The notes under the pieces: model-generated | What the model was told of the DNA's origin: nothing | Databases searched by the model: none | Seen by the model: only the letters and a program-made list of their open reading frames with translations | Shown: piece by piece, positions 1 to 10,800 of the stretch | Position numbering within the stretch: the first letter of the stretch is position 1 | How the letters are laid out: each line of letters opens with the position of its first letter | Position numbers and translations under genes: made by a program | Source of the DNA: Oscheius onirici | Lineage: Eukaryota > Nematoda > Chromadorea > Rhabditida > Rhabditidae | Direction of reading: 5' to 3' | DNA: 64,000 bases | Assembly (NCBI GenBank): GCA_932521025.1 | Contig: OW051473.1 | Span: 6,882,001-6,946,000, forward strand

Positions 1-646
1 GTCATTCCCGGTCCATTGTTCTATTTCGAGTGCAAGTCTATTGACCAAAGTCACGTAAAATTGGAGGACTACCTAGTAAGTAGCGAATGATTTCCTCTCA
101 AACATCCTGTTTTCCAGACCTATCAGACCGACTTTCCGAGATATTGGAACAACGAGACGGTGGTCTTTCGAACTACGATTGACACAGAAGTTTTTTGGGC
201 GTTGATGTTTTTAATGTTTCTGATAATGCTCATGTTCGGCTCGATTGCGTTCATATTGCAGCGTCTGCTTAATAGCTTGAAAGCGATGGCCTTGTCTGAA
301 ACAACTAAGCGGATGCACAAATCTCTGATGAGATCGCTGCTGTGGCAGGTAAACTAATATCTTAGTCAGACATAAGGAATCAACTTAAGACCGGCGTGAC
401 GTACGCAGTCTTCTGTTTGCCAATGGGAGTCATAATTTTGGGCTGTGCCTTTCATCTACCGTATCCGGGTGAGCGATTCAATGCTTCATGAAGCATTCAG
501 CTACCGTTTCAGCCATCGCCAACTTTTGCTACATGATATATGCTACTTCTAATGCATGTGGAATAATGGCCATGATTGGAAGTCATCGCTCAAACAAAAG
601 ACGATTCAGCATCGCCTCTGAAAGTACGAAGCGAACGTTTAATTGA
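1..646 (+). CDS. Nematode chemoreceptor (Srh/Str-type 7TM), 3' part only
   Basis: Partial seven-transmembrane chemosensory receptor, cut by the left window edge. Exons I read: 1-75, 118-348, about 390-468 and 501-646, stop TGA at 644-646. Reading starts VIPGPLFYF, then an extracellular loop, a TM segment (FWALMFLMFLIMLMFGSIAF), an intracellular loop ending KRMHKSLMRSLLWQ, a TM (TYAVFCLPMGVIILGCAF) and a last TM (IANFCYMIYATSNACGIMAMI) followed by a basic tail. The M-K-L-R-L-x-Q loop and the late TM pattern are typical of the nematode Srh/Str chemoreceptor superfamily, which are putative odorant receptors of ciliated neurons. The third intron (469-500) is only 32 bp. Subfamily is inferred from pattern, not alignment; the exact acceptor of exon 3 is uncertain. 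Confidence 0.72.
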
Positions 647-1711
647 AAAAAATAGCCTGCTTGTTGTTGATCCTTTCTCGCGGTTAAGTCTTTTGATTTC
701 TGGTCAATTATTTCTGTTGAAAATATAATGTAATTAGGGCTGCTCAATAAGGCATCAATAGACGTCGTAGCAAGAGGACACACAGGGATGACGAAGTGGC
801 GAGTGCATAGACCGACTTCCGACAATATGGGCAATTTACTATAGTGGCGAAAACATAGTGTGAGGCCAGTCGCACTTGTCCTCGAAGCAGGAAGGAGAAA
901 TCAAAACTCAATCTTAACCAAAGAGCGAACAAAGAAGGCTCAATAATAGTTCTTCGCCAAAATATTCTGAAAAAAATAGTAGAATATCTAAATACTTAAA
1001 TAATTAATAGATTTCTAGGGGTCAATACTTGGTCGAAATGAAGGGTGCCGAAAAATTCTGAAGCTAACTATCAAGTCTCACAGAAGCAACTTCTCGGATA
1101 ATCTGCCTGCAGTTGTTCGTTGGAATAAACTATTGTTGGTTTAATAATATACAGTTATTTGAAAAACCGGTTGTTGTGATGTTCAGGACTCGAGGTCAAG
1201 ATTTGTTGCGTGGCCGACGAGGGAACATTGCTTCCGTACATGCAGTTAGATTTTTTAAGATACCATCCTTTTCTACCTTTTATAAATAGATATACACCCA
1301 TCCTTTTCCACTGAAAGCTTAGGTTCAACAAAAACTTAACATCATAGAATATTGCAGTATTAATAGTTCATGCAAGTTTGTAGTTACTTCCACTATTGCT
1401 TTCTAGCTGAAACATCGCTTATTTCAATTGTAATTGTTTTTGAATTCTGACAGATTTTACGTTTTCTCGAGTAGCAACGTTTTGATGAAACAGATTCGAT
1501 CACCACATTGAGTTTTTGTGTGTCTGCAATGAAGCGAATAGTCGCACCCCGTATCGAGCGAAACGTTCCATTTTCACCATCGAGATTTTCACTACCCGAG
1601 CGTAATCGCCGTAGGGTCATTTGAGTCGCCAGGCTCACTTTCTCTTTGTTCCTTACTTTTTGTACTTGTTTCTGTTTACCTCTCCTAGTCAAGATCAGAT
1701 TTCAGTTGCTA
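647..1711. other. Intergenic region, no supported gene
   Basis: About 1.06 kb between the chemoreceptor and the DUF273 gene. It is AT-rich in the middle. A 99-codon open frame on the minus strand (1393-1692) is basic, resembles nothing I know, and has no splice partners, so I treat it as chance. It should hold the promoter of the downstream gene; TTTCAG just before 1712 could be a trans-splice acceptor. Confidence 0.5.
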
Positions 1712-3908
1712 ATGACACACGCTAAGAAGCTGCTTCATCTTATATGGATATCGTTATGCGTGATTTGTCTAATGATCACACAATTAGAAGGTCCGGGTAT
1801 CTTGGTTTCACGAGTAACGATACGAAAGTCTTCATTAGCTCCTCTTCCAGCAGTGCCTGGACGCAGAATAGTAACCTTTATCAAATTTCTGTCGTAGCTT
1901 TGAGTTCAGGACAATTCCGAGGAGTCGGAATTCAATTCGAAAGTTGCCATCGTTGAAGTAATTAGCGATAGATGGAAAATTAACGAGTACAGGTGACAAA
2001 CTCCATCTTTGGGTTATGTATGCGTCAAGTTTTAAGAACGGCAATCGGATCTGTGCAGTGTTATGCAGAGATGAAGGGTCACCACATGTACCTCTTGAAC
2101 TTGATGGACCATATGGCAGTATGTGGACATCATAAAGATGTATGTCATTTGAAATTTGGGTCTTCAGGGGTAACTAACTCTTAGGCTATTCTATTCTTAT
2201 CCGATACCCAGTACGCTTTTTAGTTTTTCTATAGAAGACACTGCGCCGTGGCCAACTTGCTGGAAAACACAAACCACGATTGGTATGTGTTTATTGACTC
2301 TGACATGGAACTTGTCAATCCCTTCAGGTAATCCGTTTTCAAAGGTTCAAATTTAGTTTTGTTTTGTGAGTTTTGCCTCAATCCCTCTATTGGGATTTCG
2401 AGAAAAAACCTCAATTTGTCACATACATTTTCTGGGTTTGTGATGTCCGGCATAGTTGTAGCATTTATCGAGCTCTACAACTTTGATGAACATCACGAAG
2501 CTGGAAAACGTATGCGTGAAATTGAGAATTGAAACTTTTCAAAAGTTTAGGGGGATGACAGTAGTCGATTCTCAAATTTAATCTTTCAGAAACTTCCGCG
2601 AGTTTATGGATGACAAGCATGAAGTCTATTTGTACGATCGTTTTTGGAACTGGGAGATTATGGCAGGCAAGAATATTAAAGAAACCCTTTTGTTCAATCA
2701 GCTAATTCAGGATCTTACATCGTCAAAGGAACTAAATTTGGCAAAGCCTTTGTCCGCGGCTTCGCTAATTTCGAGTTTATACACCCACAGATAGCCGATC
2801 ATGGTACTGACAACGGTGCAAGTACGTATAAAAGCATTCAAAAAAGAGCTTTGCTCAAAAAGTTCCAAAATTTGGAGGGGGAGGGGGGTACAGTTACTTT
2901 TCCGCACCGACCGACCAATAGGGAAAAACAGTTGAGTTTAAACATTAAGAATGGTGGAAAAAATAGGCTTTTTATATTTTATATTATTTTTATATTTTTA
3001 TTTATTATATTTTTATTAGTCAACAGGTGGATCTTTTCTATATTTTTATTTTTTTTTAAGTTTTTTGTTTAGTCCAGGCCTATGTGGCGGAAGTTGTTCT
3101 GGGCGGACGCGACAAAATACACGAATGTTGGAATATCTGGTACAGCTCCAAAGGCTGGGACAATATGTTCGATCACGAGTGGTGCGTCAGAAAAGCCCTC
3201 GGAGCAGCTGAAGATCTTGGAAAAGTCAAGGTTTTCCGAAAGGTATTCCGTTTCCTAGTGACGAATGAAAAATTACTTTAGGGAACGGCATGGGCTAGAG
3301 ACGGAGGAATCACACAAGGCAAATGGTCCCTTGACTTTGATTTTCTACTGCATGGCCGGAAAGAAAGTCAGAAGAAGGTCTGGACAGGTCATTTGTAAGT
3401 AACACTTTGATAGAGTGAAATGCAACACGCAGACAATTAAGCAAAAGAGTAGGATACTCATTAATATTTGGTCCCCAAATCTAGAGCGGCTTGATTATGT
3501 TGCAAATCATTTTTTCTTCGGTAACAATGGAACTATTTTCGTGTTGTGCAAATTTGACAAAAACTTGTACGTTGTTTCTAATTAGTTCATTTGCAGTCAA
3601 GGAGGTTGGTACGATACGCGTCTTCACCCACTTGACCTGGCTAAGTGTCATCTCGGCACCGAAGAATGGAAATTCAATGAGGATATGTTAGTCAACAGGT
3701 GGATCTTCTCTCCTTTTTCATCCATCCCACTTTATCTTTCAGATCGGTGATAGTGAAAAACTTAAAGGATAGCGCAAGTGGGATTGTTAGTTTTCTACGA
3801 GGAGTGTACACGAGAATCAACAAAAGCGAAGTCATCGAAAATGATCTCAAGAACAACCATGATATCATTGATAGATTTTCTCTTTTCAATGAGACGGAAG
3901 AAATCTGA
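1712..3908 (+). CDS. DUF273-family glycosyltransferase-like protein
   Basis: Predicted Golgi type II membrane protein of the nematode-expanded DUF273 family, whose members resemble glycosyltransferases. Start ATG 1712 opens a short cytosolic tail and signal anchor (LLHLIWISLCVICLMI). After an intron the family pattern runs in order: VAIVEVISD, SVQCYAEMKGHH, RHCAVANLL, DWYVFIDSDM (a D-x-D-like pair), FYD-like NWEI, SYIVKGTKFGKAFVRGFANF, HGTDNGA, GTAWARDGG and FLLHGRKES, then a tail to TGA at 3906-3908. Exons read include 1712 to about 1870, 1912-1991, 2040s-2140, 2226-2327, 2590-2665, 2709-2821, 3079-3241, 3281-3392, 3597-3685 and 3742-3908. One junction near 2328-2450 I could not phase, so an exon boundary there is uncertain. 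The intron at 2822-3078 is AT-rich. Substrate unknown. Confidence 0.85.
3016..3035. repeat. 20-bp duplicated sequence in an intron (copy 1)
   Basis: The 20 bases TTAGTCAACAGGTGGATCTT occur here inside a long AT-rich intron of the DUF273 gene and again at 3688-3707, at the start of that gene's last intron. The match is exact over 20 bases. Confidence 0.9.
3688..3707. repeat. 20-bp duplicated sequence in an intron (copy 2)
   Basis: Exact second copy of the sequence at 3016-3035. Here it starts two bases inside the 5' splice site (GTTAG) of the last DUF273 intron, so this copy overlaps functional splice-donor sequence. Confidence 0.9.
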
Positions 3909-4883
3909 TACGAGTCTCTAGTTTCAAACAAAAACAAGGATTACTGGTACATTTGTGTAATATGAGATTCGAAAAAACTTGGTACTATTTGCCTTACTGT
4001 AATTAAATCTTGTCACGTTGTTGTTAAGGTTCATCAATTCTGACCTGTCGGTTATGTTTAGCCACACGAGTTATCTCTCTCGTAACTGCGATCGTACCTA
4101 CCGATTACTCGACCTTCCTCACGCGAGAAAGATGAGCCTAACCTCACTATTCGGATCACCTTGTCTATTGATACACCACGTTCCTGAGTCGTGTTTGTGT
4201 CCAAGAAAAAGGATGTATGAATATTCAACAGAGTGAATAATACAAAGTTGGATGCCAATGACGGGCCATGTCGCAGAATCATGTGTTCTACTCGAGGATG
4301 AATGTCCATTATCACAGCTGAATCATTGAAGACTGGGAGCAAAACAACAGAACTGCCTGAAAAACTAAAATTAGAAATTCACATTAGCTCTGAGAGGTTG
4401 TCTGAGGAACCATCGTTAGTCAGAGCCAGACGGTCTTGCAGAGAAATGACACGGGAGGTGCATTTTAAACTTTGAGAAAGTCGTCAGATAAAATTAAAAG
4501 CTATTTTACTGAAATAAAGCCTTTCGCAACTCCGGCATTGTTTTACAACATTCAGACCCTTGAAATGTTGCGCTTCAATGGTATCAATAGCTTGGCAAGC
4601 ATTATTAGCCAAGTCTTCGAGCTGTTGATTCACGGTGGAATGATCTGCAAACAGCTATTGCCCATCTGACGAACACTTATTTGCTACATATTCAGATCCA
4701 AGTGAAACATTTCAATTATCCCCTTCATTCGATCCTTGTCTTGAATATGAAAAGTAGCCAAGTTCGATTAAACTGCCCACTGAGTGGTTTGCCAAGCAGC
4801 TTACCTGCGGTAGCGCCGAGCATGTAGGCGGGGCTATGACAATGCGGCAGCAGGGTCCGTTCATTCCTTGCAAGCAGAGAGCC
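3909..4883. other. Intergenic / 5' region of the NCAM-like gene
   Basis: Just under 1 kb with only short open frames on both strands that I do not recognise. A 94-codon minus-strand frame (4058-4342) has no family resemblance. Likely holds 3' sequence of the DUF273 gene and the promoter of the NCAM-like gene. Confidence 0.4.
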
Positions 4884-7800
4884 ATGCGCTCGCTATTAAT
4901 TTTTTTCTCTTTTATTACTTGCATATCAGGTGAGCTAAATTTACTTATTAGCTTTTCATTTCTCCATTTTCTAATTGTTCCCTTTGGACGAAAACATCTC
5001 CCTGGCAACTCGCCTGACTCTCCCTCTTCTCTTTGTTTATTCCTAGTAGCAGAGAAGTAGCCAAACAGAAATTAATTTTAGAAGCCGTCTTTTCAATTGC
5101 TCTTGATTTCAAAACCCCGGGGACTAACAAAAAGAAAGAGAGAACTCCCTCCTCTCGGCGAACATTTGCCAAAGATCTTTTGCCGAAAAAAGAGAGAGTG
5201 AGATGAACCAGACAGATGAACTCCGCAATTGTTTGTTAAAGTTTTTTTGTCCTAACCTTTTAGCTATATTTAAGCAGTTGATCAAATTCGCCCTTTTGTC
5301 CGTGTTTGCTCGGCGTTCCGATGCCAAAGTCTGACTTTTCCGGAAGACTTCCGTGAATAAATAAATTAGAAATACAGGAGACTTCGTGTTTTCCCAGAGT
5401 CTTTCTTCGACTTTTTGCAATATGACTAAACGAGTTGACTAAGAGCCCGGTCAGCAGTCTGTCTTTGTTCCTTTGCGTGGCGAGGTTTTTGTTTAGCCTT
5501 CCAATGGAGACAAACACGCACATCCTGGGAAAAGTCATTTCTCGTAGAACATGGCTAGAAGAGGTTAATCCCTTTTCAAGTGTATAGGCTAAAAGACTTT
5601 GCGGTAGTCAGAATGGCATATTAGTGTGTGTATTAGGCGGCGCGCACTGACAAGGCTAAACACTTGACGGGAACAGTCTTGCTCTCTTGCGGACGTGGGT
5701 CGCCGAAATCACAAGCTGTCGCAAATTAGCAGCTTCCGTAGAAGATCAACTGCACAACGTTTAAAATTGTGGTCTGCCTTTCAAAAACAGCCTTGGGGAT
5801 TAGATTAGAGCGCCGTGTGGGACACAGATAAACTCAAAAATTGCCATTTTCAGCTTGGAGTCTGACCCTCAGTCCTCATGGCGAGAGGCTTACCAATAGG
5901 AGGAGTGGCGACAATTTTCTCGTCGTGTGCAAGGTGAAGGAATATAATGGAGCTGCTAGTGACGTGAAAGTCGACTGGTTCCGAAACGGAAACAAAGTAG
6001 CTAGACTCGGAAGGTAATTCATCTTTCGAAATGGCCACGTCCAAGACAATTTTCCAGCGTAATGACCATCAACACTCCATCCTCGAATCAGCTGCTTATC
6101 AATCGCCCCAAAACAACCGATGGAGGTGTCTATGTGTGCAAAGCGGAGGTTGAGGGAGAAACGCAAGAAGTCAGTGCCGAAATCTCCTTCGTTGGTGAGT
6201 CAGATACAAACATTCCGTGATCCTGGCCCGTCTGTGTTCCTTCCGGCTTTTGTGCCGTAACAGTTCGGTAATGAACGCACGTCTCATTAGAGAAATGTGG
6301 GCTAGGCAAACAAGTTGGTCCGCTGCCGACATGTCACAGGTCAAGGTGGCAAAATTGCCGACCATGCCAAGTGGAATAGGAGCCAACCAATAGGGTCCAC
6401 TCCAATTAGAGCATCCTGAAAGGGGACGGAGCGCTCTCCTCTTAGAGTTAGGGGACCCATCTCATGAGTTTTCAGATCCTCCCAAGTTTGTCGAGCCCGA
6501 GACTGAACAACACCCCGAAGAAGGAACAACGGCCGAAATAAGATGCAAAGTGGAGGGTGACGAAGGCCTCGAAGTTTTCTGGCAGTTCAATGGAGTGACT
6601 CTCGATGAAAGTGAGTTTGAGCAAACAATTAGCTCCTTTTCTATCCGATCTGTGCAATATGGTCGATCGATCATTCTCTCATTCTCATTACGCAACGGTA
6701 GCTTGACGCAAGCGTTGAAGAGCATTAGCTGAAAGGTCGCCGCCTTCTACTGTTTCTCTTTTCGGAACGATGGGAAAACCTCAAGTGAAGACCCATTAGC
6801 GCTGATCCTAAAGCGATATCGCATTTCAAAGAGCCCAATGCTTGCATTATTTGTGCTTTACTGCAGCCGAGGTTCAACAGTATAAAAAGTTGCATCCGCT
6901 GTTTGGTTTCTGCCCTCTGCGTTAAGTGGGGGTAATCCGGAGGGTCGAGCTCGTAAGCTACCTTCATCTGTTACCAAAGCCAGCCGTTTGCTCTCGCTCT
7001 GCGAAAAGTTCGTTGGACCATGAAGACGGGCTGGGAGAGGCAGAAAACGGAGATGAGACAATGGCATCCGGGCTCTTTTGGACTGACCGCCTTTGTTCCC
7101 CATTCGAATGGTATTCATTGTACCGACCACCCGCGATTTGCATATTGAAGCAGGCAACTAGCCATCAATTAGGAGCCGCTGACCAGCACCTTAGGCTATT
7201 CAAACTAGTACTACAAGTTGCCCAGTCGGGTTCAGTTTAAAGAAGAAGACGATCTATAATTTGCATATTTATGGGGGTCAAGCGATCGTCGTCTAATCCT
7301 TTTGTGCGACGATTACAGGGCGGCGATTGCCATCTGTCTTCGAAAGGCTTTGTGTTGCGTGAACGCAGATTTTGCTTCATTGTGGCGAGATTCTGAGGAT
7401 AAGTCAATTAGAGGAGCCAGCAGAACCGCCGTTTGAAATTTGAACCAACTGCCTAATCTGTGGTGTGTGCCTTTGCGATGTGGCGTGAATACGTGGGAAC
7501 GCTTTTCCTGCAGGCGAGACGCCGGGGACCGTTCTAAAGATATCGCCGGAGAGGACACCAGCTAGACAAACTGCCACTGTATTTGAGTTGCGCAACAGAG
7601 CTCCTCATTGATTTGGCGGGGCAACAAATTTTTTTGGACTTCCCCTATATTTGCGCTGGGCTAGGTTTCATGCCTAAAAACCATTGGCTAACAAACCGTC
7701 CCTGCCACTTGGTTCGAGTATCCCATTTCGCAGGAAAGAGCAATTAGGAAAAAAGTTATAGGCTCTCCGAGAGACTACGATTTCACCGATGACAAGCAGA

Positions 7801-10800
7801 CTTTGGTCATCCAGAACTACAATTCCAAGAAGGACGACGGTATCTACAACTGCAACGCCGCACAGTACAGTTCTTTTGAGACTCTCAGCATCAATGTCTC
7901 TGGATACTGTAACCTATTCTGAGACTTGTACTATTTTGATTGTTTAGCTCGACCGGTGATTACTGTCTTCGACATCCCAAAGAACGGCCGTGGCTTCGAA
8001 GGACACAGCGCTCAACTCAAGTGTGGGGCTGTAGGCAAACCGCAGCCCACCTACAAGTGGCTGAACCAGGTAGGAATCACACATAAAGTAAATAGGCTCT
8101 GAGATAGATTCACTGATCCTCGTAAAGTGGCCGGGAGGGAGACCTCCTCCACATTCCTAGGAGTCTATTATCGCGCGATGCGGGTGTTCGCGGTGATTGA
8201 ATCGTATGGCTCTCAATATCCCGCGGGAAAACGCTTTCAGACGCGCAAGTTATTCATACTTATGCACTAAGAGAGATGCAATCGATGCCCACGACAAGCG
8301 CACATTACTCCGTAGTGGAAGGAAATAAATGGAAGTATGTCCACTCCCTCGGGAAGCGTAGGATTCTGACAGCGATCAGCTCACATGATGACTGTTTGGT
8401 GCATTTTTCGCGGCATATGTTGCCTATCTTTATTGTTTACCCGCAGCCATTAGGCTTTCGGAGACTCTTACCATATGCAGTCTTCGAGCAGAGGAGCTTT
8501 TATGAAGGCTGGTCATTTTTAGCCTCGACCATCTGTTGAGCGGCAAAACAGATTTACACCTATCATATGCAAATCGGGCGCTAGGGGATGTCTCCATCTG
8601 TCAGTAGGACCATAATAGTTGGGTACACCTGGCTGACGTTCTGCGCATCGAGACAAAGCGTCGCGTGCTCTCCTGAAAGGTCATCAGCATGGCTAACGAA
8701 CGGTAAAATGGTCACGCTATGTGCCGATCAGGGTCATAGGTTTTGTATACTCGGTAGTTTACTTTGGAGAGCACGCGAACATGTGTTTTAAAAGGCAGAA
8801 TACCCCAAGAACTATAGTCTAGTTTGAAGTTGACATGCCCCCTGCTATTTTTGGCCATTTACAAGCAATTTGGAACCACACTGGTTGTATCTTATTGTTT
8901 CTGTTTCCGCTTGGTTACTCAGCCGACCCAAATGGTGGGATTATCCTATGCCCCGACAGGGGCTGACCCTGTCGTCACCTCGTTGATGAATTAATCTCAT
9001 CTGGATAACTTACAGGAGGGAGAGGAAATTGAAAACTCGGATAAGCACAGTGTCGAAGATGGTCTTCTGGTCATCGAATCTCTGTCATCCGAAGATGCTG
9101 GATCTTACAAGTGTATTGCCTTTAACGCCATCGGAAATGACAGCAAGATAGGAGAAATCACTGTTTTCTGTAGGTTAATCAGATTTCATGAATAAAGTTT
9201 GTTTTCAGTGAAGCCGAGAATTGAGCGCATGGTTGACATCACCAAGAAGACGAACGAAAATGTCGAAATCGTCTGCAGATACAACGGAGAAGGAGACTTG
9301 AAGGCCAAATTCGTCTTCGAAGACCAGGAATACGCCGTGAGTTCCTGATTCTGTTTTGCCCACAGATAAATTTCAGGTCATTGAAGAGGAAGAAGCGACC
9401 ACTGCCCAAGGAACCAGTGCCGAAATTGAGCCTGAATCTGCTGAAGAAGAGACTACCACTGAAGCTGCTGATGAGCAGAAAGAAGATGATGAAGAAGAGA
9501 AGGAAGTCAATGAAGAGACCACCACCGCCGAACATGCTAGAACATCTGCTGAGGAAGGAGAAGGCGAGGAAGAAGAAGAGACCACGCTCGCACCTTCTGC
9601 CGAGTTGAACGAAGCTTCGGAAGAGAAAACAGCCGATAACAAAGAGGATCCCGAGGAAGAGGAAGAGAACACCAGGTGGAAGAGAGTGAGTAGCCAATTA
9701 TCCTCTGACAAACCAGACTGGCGCCATCGACTCCTTTGAAAACCACTCTGGCGCCAAAAATCGCACGTAGCCAATTGTCGCAGCGCGGCGATGATATGCA
9801 AATGACATGTTGCGCTCTAGATTGACACATCTGGACGTGGTTACCGTAATGAATGGGTTTTGTGGGAGAGTCAAGAGGGGATGTGTAGCCTTGATTTTTT
9901 CTCTGCACTGTACACTTTTCAGTACGTTACTGATGTCACCTCCGACCGAGCCAGTGTCCGCGCCGAAGGCAACTCACTCATCTTGACTGTGAGTCAGCTG
10001 TCCCTGGAAGATGCTGGAGCCTACAAGTGCCTGGTCGAAAACGAGGCTGGAACCTCGAACAGAACCGCCAATCTGGCCATCACTCGTAAGTATGAAAATC
10101 TTTTAAACCACAACTATCTTTTCAGACGCTCCTGTTCTGAAATCTTCTTCTGACGAGACCGTCCGCTCTTTTGAAGGCCACACAGCTACCATCTACTGTG
10201 AAGTTTCTGCTGTTCCTGAGGCCAAGTGGACCTGGTATAGAGATGGAGATGAGGTTATTTCATTTACTTCCAATATAGATTTCTCTTTACAGGTTGAAGC
10301 TGATGGAACTACCGTCGTCATTGACAGAACTGGCTCCACCACTCGTCTCACTTTTGAGAACAAGAAGGGAGCCAACTACGGTGTCTACAAGTGCAAAGCT
10401 GACAACGGAATCGGTGAAATGACTCACGAAATGAAGGTTATTGAAATCGGTAAGTGGCTCAGATAGTCGTAAAAGATCGTAAAACGTTATAGTTGCACCT
10501 GGCGAACCAATTGGTCTTGATTGCAAGCAGCTCGTGTATCCCAACTACGGAAAATGCTTTATCAGTGAAGGAATCTATAAAGAAGAGGCTTCCGAGCCAT
10601 CCGAGATCGAATTCCAGGTTGCCAAGCTTGATGATGTCAATGCCAACTTTGATTGGGAGACTGCTCGTGTCTTCAGAGTCGGCTACGGTAAATATTTTAA
10701 CTTTCTCCTTTACCAAAACATTTAGATTCCAAAGGAATGGCTGTCCCTGATCTCGACCCTAGCACTCAGTATCAGGTCCGTGCCAAGGCCATCAACGAGG

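Noticed and set aside
9239-9801. Long open frames on the minus strand (142-152 codons) and other plus frames over the acidic NCAM exon
   Set aside because: They are mirror frames of the GAA/GAG-rich acidic exon, whose low complexity removes stop codons. The plus frame is supported by exon phases and Ig context.
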